Assembly: GCA_015654835.1 (NCBI GenBank)
Contig: JAATGG010000134.1
Coordinates: forward strand, 1 to 56,924
DNA length: 56,924 nucleotides
Direction: 5' to 3'
From: Terriglobales bacterium
GTDB taxonomy: Bacteria; Acidobacteriota; Terriglobia; Terriglobales; Acidobacteriaceae
Shown: one piece after another, positions 36,327 to 42,751 of the stretch
How positions within the stretch are numbered: position 1 is the stretch's first letter
Layout of the letters: every line of letters begins with the position of its first letter
Notes under the pieces: model-generated
What the model was told of the DNA's origin: nothing
What the model saw: the letters and a program-made list of their open reading frames with translations, nothing else
The model's database searches: none
Position numbers and translations under genes: made by a program

Positions 36327-37292
36327 ATGCATAGACAAAGGCCTATGGCGCAATTGCCGAGTGGTGCGGTTCCGGGGAACAAGCCGGCGCTGCGAGCTTG
36401 TTTAATGTTTTTGTTGGGCGCGGGAATGGTTTGCGCCACGGCGATGGGCGCTGCTGCGCCTGGAGCTAAACCGGCCGGCAGCCAAGCCAAGGAAGCACCC
36501 GCTTCGGATTTTGTCGGTTCTGAAACCTGCGCAACCTGCCATGACGAGGTTGCCAAGGGATTCGCCTCGAATCCCCATACCAAGATCTCCGAGATGCATG
36601 GCAAGTCCGGCATCACCTGCGAAGGGTGTCACGGCGCGGGTCGTGCACACGTCGAAGGCGGCGGCGACACCACCAAGATCTTCAATCCCGCCAAGGCCTC
36701 GGCCAAAGACGTGGACAAGACCTGCCTGGGTTGCCACGCGGGAGCGCACCCGAACTTCGAGCGCTCTCCTCACGCCAAGGCCAATGTGGGTTGCACGGGC
36801 TGTCACAGCGTGCACGCCAGCACTGAGAAGGAGCACTTGCTGAAGGCTTCGCAGCCGAAGCTTTGCTATCAGTGCCACACCGAAACAAAGGCATCCTTCG
36901 ATATGCCGTTCCACCACAAGGTCAACGAAGGCGCCGTGAGTTGCTCCGATTGCCACGACGTTCACGGCACTTTTGGAAACAACAACGTGAAGTCCACAGC
37001 CGATCAGAACGCGATCTGCACCAAGTGCCACTCGGAGACCCGGGGACCCTTTGTGTATGAGCACGCTGCGGTGAAGGCGGAGGGCTGCGTAGGGTGCCAC
37101 ACTCCGCACGGTTCTCAGAATGCCCGGTTGCTGAACATGCCGAACATCAACACATTGTGCAACCAGTGCCATAGCCAGGTCGCTGCCAGCACGGTTCACG
37201 GAATGAACTCGGGATCGCAGGAATTGGCTCCCTGCACCAGCTGCCACACGTTCATTCATGGTTCAAACCTGAATCAGGCGTTTCTCAGGTGA
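36327..37292 (+). CDS. Decaheme c-type cytochrome, MtrA/PioA/DmsE family
   Basis: 321 aa with exactly ten CXXCH motifs in order: CATCH, CEGCH, CLGCH, CTGCH, CYQCH, CSDCH, CTKCH, CVGCH, CNQCH, CTSCH. The N-terminus has a basic stretch and one hydrophobic segment (ACLMFLLGAGMVCATAM), a signal peptide. The length and heme number are those of MtrA/DmsE, which threads through an outer-membrane barrel and carries electrons across the outer membrane. Segments such as DMPFHHKVNEG and the IHGSN near the C-terminus are typical of this family. The start is ATG 36327; TTG 36324 and ATG 36345 are alternatives. The next gene encodes a large beta-barrel, completing the conduit pair. Confidence 0.93.
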   Translation: MHRQRPMAQLPSGAVPGNKPALRACLMFLLGAGMVCATAMGAAAPGAKPAGSQAKEAPASDFVGSETCATCHDEVAKGFASNPHTKISEMHGKSGITCEGCHGAGRAHVEGGGDTTKIFNPAKASAKDVDKTCLGCHAGAHPNFERSPHAKANVGCTGCHSVHASTEKEHLLKASQPKLCYQCHTETKASFDMPFHHKVNEGAVSCSDCHDVHGTFGNNNVKSTADQNAICTKCHSETRGPFVYEHAAVKAEGCVGCHTPHGSQNARLLNMPNINTLCNQCHSQVAASTVHGMNSGSQELAPCTSCHTFIHGSNLNQAFLR

Positions 37293-37298
37293 TGAAGC

Positions 37299-37337
37299 TG
37301 CGCCGCGTGCGCCTGTCTTAAGAGGCAGCGCGGCGCA
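37299..37337. repeat. Intergenic hairpin, decaheme/porin gap
   Basis: A 9-bp stem TGCGCCGCG/CGCGGCGCA encloses a 21-nt loop, 6 nt after the decaheme stop codon. There is no T-tract directly after it. It may stabilise or process the upstream mRNA segment. Confidence 0.65.
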
Positions 37338-37417
37338 ACTCCCGAACCAATTTCGCACACGTGTTCAAAATTCGACGTCAGCAATGCTGTTTTTTTGCTT
37401 TTAAGTGAGGCTTCACC

Positions 37418-40024
37418 ATGACGAATATAGGATGGTTTTCTCGGCTGTCTGCTCAGCAGCCTTCTACCGCAATGATCCGGCGCATCGCCGGAGGCATTGC
37501 CGCGGCCAGTTTAGTGATGGCGACAGGGGTCGCTGTCGCCCAAAATCCGACGCCTGCCAACCCATTCCCAACGTCCGGTGCACAGGTATCTGCGCCGAAT
37601 GGGTATGCGCTTCATCAGGCTGTGGACCTTGGCGGACACATGGTCAACACCACCGGTAGCGATGCCATGTATGACACGCTGGTCAACCTGCAGTCCGGGC
37701 CACGAGTGCTCGGCGAAACCTTCGAACTCCATGCGCTGCCCGGCAACAAACATGCTCTTGTCGATGACCTGAGGCTCTTCAGCAGCGGTTTTGGCGGCGA
37801 TCCGAACAACTTTACCAAAATGGACTTTTCCAAAGGCAAGCTCTTTGAGTTCTCCGGCTTGTTCCGTCGGGATCGCCAATACTTCGATTACGATCTGCTG
37901 GGCAATCCGAATATTCCCGGCGGACAGTCGATCACAGACCCGACCACCCACGTATCGGTTCCGTGGTCGCAAGTCAAGCAGTCTCCGTTCCTGTTCAACA
38001 CCGTGCGGCGCATGACTGACACCAACGTCACGATTCTGCCGTTGTCGAAGGTCACCTTCCGCGCCGGATATTCGCAGAACATCTTCCAGGGGCCAAGCCT
38101 CAGCCCGAGCGGTTTCACGGAAATCAGTGCGCCCGTTGCCTTCGATTACGATTTTGTGCTCGCCCAATTCCAGCGCAACAGCACCGACGACTTTATGGGT
38201 GCGGTGGACTGGAAGCCGGTCAACGGCACGAAGTTGACGTTTGAAGAGCAGGTGGATCACTACAAGGGCGATTCCTACTTCACCATGGCTCCTAACGCCT
38301 ATAACGTGCGGGAAGCGGATGGAACCAAGGCGGCGCTCCTTGCCAGCTACGATACCTTGACCGCTCCTACTGCAGCCAGTCTCTGCAATGCGGGCGCCAC
38401 GGGTGGTTTCCCATACCTGTCGGCAAACCCCAACGGCGGCCTGCCGATCGTGAATGCTGCTTGCACCGTGATGACCAGCTATCTGCGCAGGCAACCGACG
38501 CGCATCCTCTATCCAACCGAGATCTTCCGGCTGCAGAGCACGAGCATCAAGAACATCTCGATGAATGGGGATGTTCGCTACACCAACGCGAACATGCACA
38601 TGCCCAACTACTACGAGAACTTCCAGGGCCTGACAGCCCCGGGAAAAACGGTGGGCGCGATGCGCTCGTTCACCTACGTCGGCAACGCCAATGCGAAGCG
38701 CGAAGTGATGGTGGCCGATTACGGCATCGTCTGGCAGGCGACAAAGACCTTCAGCTTGTCTGACCAGGTTAACTACTCGAATGTGCAGCAGCCGGGAACG
38801 GCCTCTGTGACGACCGCGACGGCTCTGGTAACTCCGGCAGTTGCGGCCAACGAAACCATTACCTACCCCGGCACGCTGATCACGACTGCAGCCGGCACAA
38901 ATCCGGGCAACCCCGCAGTCGGTACATCGGTCCCCGGCTACTTCGGTCAGAAGTATGTCACCAACAACGTGACGGCGACTTGGGATGCTTTGTCGCGGGC
39001 CACCTTCTCGCTCACCTATCGCTACGGCACGCACACCATCGCCGAGGGCATTCCTCATAACGCTCCGTTGGCCGTGGGTGCGGATTCGAATGGAACCGTC
39101 ACCATCGACGAAAACGGTGGAATCTTCAACGCTGCGGTTCGTCCCAGCGCGAATTGGGATATCAACGGTTCGGTCGAAGTGCTGTACAACGACAATGCGT
39201 TTACCCCAATCGGTCCGCGGCAGACGCAGCATTACAGGGTACACACCAAGTTCCGTCCCGTGCCGTGGGCCACGATCTCAGGTGCGTATAACGACCTGGA
39301 ACGGCATAACAACACAAACAACAACCAGGCAGCCGTGGCGCCCGGCAGCGCTGCCTACGCGGGCCCGATCGAGCATGTGGATCACAGCCGCGTGGTGAGC
39401 CTGGGTGCGAGCCTGTCGCCAAACGAGCATTATGGAGTCGACATCAACTACTCCTATGGCGATGTCTACACGTCTACGAACATCTGCTATGACGCCGCCT
39501 CCAGTCCGGCTTTGCCTGGCGTTGCAACCGCCAGCGGCACGGCCTGCCCTGGAGCGACCGTTCGCGGAACCACCTATTACGAGTACGGTCCCGTCAAGGA
39601 CTTCATGGATGCGCCGACGCAGTCCGGATCGGTGGCTTTGACGTACTCGCCGGTCGACAAGATCCACTCCAATGTCGGCTATCACGCCAACTCGGTCAAC
39701 GGCAGTCAGTTCTTCAACGATGCGCGGTCCGTCAATGGCTCGCTGAACTCCACGTATCAATCGCCCTACGTGAATGTTGCTTGGACGCTTCGCCCCGGAC
39801 TGATCTGGAGAGCGGAATACAACTTCTACGGATACGGAGAAGGAGGGCCTTCCGGTGCGGCTTTGTGCAGCACCACGAATCCCACCCTCACCGCTCCCGC
39901 ACCTGGTGTTCCCTGCGCTTCTCTGCCCGCGCCGACCGGTCTGACCGAGTCGTCTGCCGGACTGACCGCGCCTCGCAACTTTCATGCGAACAACGTAACC
40001 CTTGGAGTGCACTACGAGTTCTGA
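37418..40024 (+). CDS. MtrB/PioB-type outer-membrane beta-barrel partner of the decaheme cytochrome
   Basis: 868 aa. A signal peptide (IAAASLVMATGVAVAQ) is followed by a glycine-, asparagine- and aromatic-rich sequence with alternating strands throughout and a C-terminal GVHYEF ending in Phe, typical of outer-membrane barrels. Phrases such as ELHALPGNKHALVDDLRLFSSGFGG, FRRDRQYFDYDLLGNP and TFRAGYSQN resemble MtrB/PioB-family barrels, and position after a decaheme MtrA-type gene supports the call. Shewanella MtrB has about 700 residues and an N-terminal CXXC; this protein is longer, and I see no CXXC near its N-terminus. It would form the sheath through which the decaheme cytochrome reaches the outside. 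GAGG precedes ATG 37418. Remote barrel assignment is less certain than the cytochrome calls. Confidence 0.82.
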   Translation: MTNIGWFSRLSAQQPSTAMIRRIAGGIAAASLVMATGVAVAQNPTPANPFPTSGAQVSAPNGYALHQAVDLGGHMVNTTGSDAMYDTLVNLQSGPRVLGETFELHALPGNKHALVDDLRLFSSGFGGDPNNFTKMDFSKGKLFEFSGLFRRDRQYFDYDLLGNPNIPGGQSITDPTTHVSVPWSQVKQSPFLFNTVRRMTDTNVTILPLSKVTFRAGYSQNIFQGPSLSPSGFTEISAPVAFDYDFVLAQFQRNSTDDFMGAVDWKPVNGTKLTFEEQVDHYKGDSYFTMAPNAYNVREADGTKAALLASYDTLTAPTAASLCNAGATGGFPYLSANPNGGLPIVNAACTVMTSYLRRQPTRILYPTEIFRLQSTSIKNISMNGDVRYTNANMHMPNYYENFQGLTAPGKTVGAMRSFTYVGNANAKREVMVADYGIVWQATKTFSLSDQVNYSNVQQPGTASVTTATALVTPAVAANETITYPGTLITTAAGTNPGNPAVGTSVPGYFGQKYVTNNVTATWDALSRATFSLTYRYGTHTIAEGIPHNAPLAVGADSNGTVTIDENGGIFNAAVRPSANWDINGSVEVLYNDNAFTPIGPRQTQHYRVHTKFRPVPWATISGAYNDLERHNNTNNNQAAVAPGSAAYAGPIEHVDHSRVVSLGASLSPNEHYGVDINYSYGDVYTSTNICYDAASSPALPGVATASGTACPGATVRGTTYYEYGPVKDFMDAPTQSGSVALTYSPVDKIHSNVGYHANSVNGSQFFNDARSVNGSLNSTYQSPYVNVAWTLRPGLIWRAEYNFYGYGEGGPSGAALCSTTNPTLTAPAPGVPCASLPAPTGLTESSAGLTAPRNFHANNVTLGVHYEF

Positions 40025-40046
40025 TCGCGGGGCTTCCATCCCGCGA
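40025..40046. repeat. Intergenic hairpin, porin/cytochrome gap
   Basis: A 7-bp stem TCGCGGG/CCCGCGA with an 8-nt loop begins immediately after the barrel stop codon, with no T-tract behind it. Confidence 0.65.
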
Positions 40047-40084
40047 AAGAAGTTGGACGAACCTAAGAAAGAAGGAGATTGCCA

Positions 40085-40402
40085 ATGAAGATCAGGACTG
40101 GAATTGCGCTCGTCGCCATCATGGCGGCTACCACAATGACAGCCGCCTTTGCGCAGGGCCTGGGAGCGGACACCTACAAGGCGAAATGCCAGATGTGCCA
40201 CGGAGCCCAGGGCATGGCGGACAGCGGGCCAGGCAAGGCCATGAAGGTCAAGCCGGTGACCGATCCTGAGGTCAAGAAGTTCAGCGAGCCTCAGATGATC
40301 GAGGCTGTCAAAAACGGTATGGGCAAGATGCAGCCGTACAAGGGCAAGCTGACCGATGCACAGATTAAAGAAGCAGTCGTCTACTTTCGCTCGTTCAAGT
40401 AG
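40085..40402 (+). CDS. Monoheme class I c-type cytochrome (copy 1)
   Basis: 105 aa from ATG 40085, with AGGAGA 6 nt upstream. A signal peptide ending at FAQ precedes a small cytochrome domain with the heme motif CQMCH and a likely axial Met in GKMQPYKGKL, then the C-terminal helix DAQIKEAVVYFRSFK. It is a soluble periplasmic electron carrier by family. It closely resembles the next gene, and the two look like a tandem duplication. Confidence 0.92.
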   Translation: MKIRTGIALVAIMAATTMTAAFAQGLGADTYKAKCQMCHGAQGMADSGPGKAMKVKPVTDPEVKKFSEPQMIEAVKNGMGKMQPYKGKLTDAQIKEAVVYFRSFK

Positions 40403-40434
40403 TAAGGTAGGACTGCAGTCTTAACTTCAACAGG

Positions 40435-40465
40435 CGGGCGCGCGAGACGACTTCTCCCGCGCCCG
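40435..40465. repeat. Intergenic hairpin, cytochrome copy 1/copy 2 gap
   Basis: An 8-bp stem CGGGCGCG/CGCGCCCG with a 15-nt loop sits 32 nt after the first monoheme cytochrome. No T-tract. Confidence 0.65.
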
Positions 40466-40603
40466 TCCCTAACCGAGAAAGACCCGGATTCCCCAGAGAC
40501 CCGAGCTAGTGCCCTGAGGAATGCGGCACCGAAATCCATCCACTCGACCGGTATGGCCCCGCGTACGCTGGCAGTGGAACATAAAATTTCAAGGAGTCTT
40601 GCG

Positions 40604-40924
40604 ATGACAAAGATGATTCGATCCCAAGCCGTGTTGGCCGTAGTGGTATCTCTGGCCGGCGCCGTGGGTTTTGCCCAGTCTTCGGGCGAAGCGACCTACA
40701 AAGCCAAGTGTCAGATGTGCCATGGAGTTGCCGGCGCCGCTGATACGCCAACAGCCAAAATGATGAAGGTCAAGCCGGTCTCCGATCCGGACATGAAGAA
40801 GCTCACCGCGGCTGACATGATCAAGGCCACCACCGACGGCAAGGGCAAGATGCCCTCGTTCAAGGGCAAGCTGACCGACGCGCAGATCAAGGATACGGTC
40901 ACGTATTTTCGCTCGCTGAAATAA
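40604..40924 (+). CDS. Monoheme class I c-type cytochrome (copy 2)
   Basis: 106 aa from ATG 40604, with AAGGAG 7 nt upstream. The signal peptide ends at FAQ. It has the same heme motif CQMCH, the axial-Met region GKMPSFKGKLTDAQIK and the C-terminal YFRSLK. It shares YKAKCQMCHG, MKVKPV and KLTDAQIK with copy 1 but differs in surface residues, so the two may serve different partners. The 201-nt gap before it also contains one of the operon hairpins. Confidence 0.92.
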   Translation: MTKMIRSQAVLAVVVSLAGAVGFAQSSGEATYKAKCQMCHGVAGAADTPTAKMMKVKPVSDPDMKKLTAADMIKATTDGKGKMPSFKGKLTDAQIKDTVTYFRSLK

Positions 40925-40951
40925 GCGCGGGCTGGATTCAAGTGAAGCAAC

Positions 40952-40975
40952 TGGCCCGCCGTCCCAGGCGGGCCA
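40952..40975. repeat. Intergenic hairpin, cytochrome copy 2/NapC-like gap
   Basis: A perfect 9-bp stem TGGCCCGCC/GGCGGGCCA with a 6-nt loop ends 9 nt before the ribosome binding site of the next gene. No T-tract follows, so it looks like a processing or stability element more than a terminator. Confidence 0.7.
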
Positions 40976-40996
40976 ACTAGTCTGAAGGGGGCCGAG

Positions 40997-42463
40997 GTGC
41001 CACTGTTTCAAAAAATCCGTGAGGGGTGGGTGCGGCCGGCACTGTTTTTCGGCAACAACCCCATCAGTCTTGCCGGCGGAGCGATTACCAGCGCTTCCGG
41101 CGTAACCATGATCGGCTATTGGCTGGTCGAGATTCTTGGTCGACCCAATAGCAATCCCTATCTGGGAATCATCTTTTTCCTGATTCTGCCGGCCCTGTTT
41201 GTGCTTGGCCTGGCGCTGATTCCTGTGGGTGTGTTCCTGCGGCGCAGAAAGCTGCAGAAGGCCGGAGAGATTCCAGCGGAGTTTCCCAAGGTCGATTTTG
41301 CCGATCCGATGTTCCGCCACGGCGTCGACATCGTCCTCGCGGCGACCATCGTCAACCTGCTGGTGGTGGCCACGGCCAGCTATCGCGGCGCGGCTTATAT
41401 GGATTCTCCCCAGTTTTGCGGGCAATCCTGCCACGTGATGCATCCCGAGTACACGGCCTATCAAATCTCTGCCCACTCGCATGTCGCTTGCGTGGATTGC
41501 CACATCGGTTCGGGCGCTGCCTCGTATGTGCGCGCCAAGGTCAACGGCACCAAGCAACTCATTGAGGTCAGCCTGCACCCTATTGCAGGGATAGCCCCCA
41601 AATTCATCCCCGACTACCCCACGCCGATTCCGTCGCCCGTGCAGAACCTGCGCCCGGCCCGTGAAATCTGCGAGGGATGCCACACCCCAGCCAAGTTCAT
41701 CGGTGAAAAATTGCTCGTCAAGTCCACATTTGCCGACGACGCAACCAACACCGAAACCCAGACAGTAGTTGTCCTGCATCTGGGCGGCCGTGATTCTCTG
41801 TCGCACCTGACGGGCATTCACGGCGTGCACTTGGGGCACATCGAGTACATCGCCACCGACCCTACGCGCACCACCATTCCCTGGGTCCAGCGGCGGAACG
41901 AAGATGGCTCCGTCACCGAGTTCTCCGCGTCCACCCTGAACGGTAAAGCTCCGCAAGGCGAGCGGCGCGTGATGGATTGCATCGACTGCCACAACCGCGC
42001 GGCGCACACCTTTACCACTGCGGAAGATGCGCTCAACCGCTCGATGGCCGAGGGCGCCGTGAGCCCCGATCTGCCCTGGGTCCACAAGGAAGGCCTGCAG
42101 CTTCTCAAGGCCAACTATGCCAGCCAGGACGAAGCCCGCGCCAAGATCCCCGCGCAGCTTGAGGCGTTCTATCGCAGCAGTCATCCCGACGTATTGGCCG
42201 CGAAATACGCTCTCGTGCGGGCTGCGGGCACGCAGTTGGTCACCCTCTACAGCCAGAACGTATTTCCCGACATGAAGGTGACGTGGGGAACGCATCCCAA
42301 TCACATTGGGCACATGACCTATCCGGGCTGCTTCCGCTGCCACGACGGCGATCACACGGCGAAGGATGGCAAGGCCATTACCCAGGATTGCACCGCGTGC
42401 CATAACCTGCTGGCCGTGGATGAATCCAAACCCAAGGTGCTGAGCGATCTCGGCATTCAATAG
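40997..42463 (+). CDS. NapC/NirT-type multiheme membrane cytochrome (putative quinol dehydrogenase)
   Basis: 488 aa. GTG 40997 follows AAGGGGG. Three hydrophobic segments (about 23-47, 55-81, 110-130) precede a periplasmic multiheme region. Five canonical CXXCH motifs (CVDCH, CEGCH, CIDCH, CFRCH, CTACH) follow a first, non-canonical CX3CH site (CGQSCH, residues 141-146). NapC/NirT proteins oxidise menaquinol or ubiquinol and pass electrons to periplasmic partners. Three N-terminal helices and an extended multiheme region recall Geobacter ImcH more than the short CymA; this comparison is from memory. It would link the quinone pool to the small cytochromes and the decaheme conduit, or run in reverse for Fe(II) oxidation. 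Confidence 0.9.
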   Translation: MPLFQKIREGWVRPALFFGNNPISLAGGAITSASGVTMIGYWLVEILGRPNSNPYLGIIFFLILPALFVLGLALIPVGVFLRRRKLQKAGEIPAEFPKVDFADPMFRHGVDIVLAATIVNLLVVATASYRGAAYMDSPQFCGQSCHVMHPEYTAYQISAHSHVACVDCHIGSGAASYVRAKVNGTKQLIEVSLHPIAGIAPKFIPDYPTPIPSPVQNLRPAREICEGCHTPAKFIGEKLLVKSTFADDATNTETQTVVVLHLGGRDSLSHLTGIHGVHLGHIEYIATDPTRTTIPWVQRRNEDGSVTEFSASTLNGKAPQGERRVMDCIDCHNRAAHTFTTAEDALNRSMAEGAVSPDLPWVHKEGLQLLKANYASQDEARAKIPAQLEAFYRSSHPDVLAAKYALVRAAGTQLVTLYSQNVFPDMKVTWGTHPNHIGHMTYPGCFRCHDGDHTAKDGKAITQDCTACHNLLAVDESKPKVLSDLGIQ

Positions 42464-42479
42464 CAGCAAGGATTGAACC

Positions 42480-42535
42480 CGGCGGCCGAACCAGCCCAGC
42501 AACAAATCTTCGTTGCTGGACTGGTTCGGCCGCCG
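42480..42535 (+). terminator. Large stem-loop ending the cytochrome operon
   Basis: A stem of 24 positions with one mismatch (left arm 42480-42503, right arm 42512-42535) encloses an 8-nt loop and starts 17 nt after the NapC-like stop codon. Only a weak T-rich stretch follows. It is the strongest inverted repeat in the window. It overlaps the apparent upstream extension of the next ORF, which argues against that extension being coding. Confidence 0.75.
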
Positions 42536-42751
42536 CTTGTTTACGGCATCCCCCGCTTCTGCGGCATTCCACGCAAAGGCCTGTCGAATGGACCTCCGCC
42601 GCTATACAATCGGTGCCAAGCGAATCAAACCCACAGATTCCCTGCACAAAGGTGTCAGGGCGTGAACACCGTTCCACGGCGGAAGACAGAGTCCGGCCTT
42701 CCTCCGTTCGGCAAGGGCGTATTTCTGGGGAATCGCGCACTGAAGAGGAAC

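Noticed and set aside
37511-39244. 577-codon ORF opposite the barrel gene
   Set aside because: Antisense to a well-supported exported barrel, Arg/His-rich, with no ribosome binding site.
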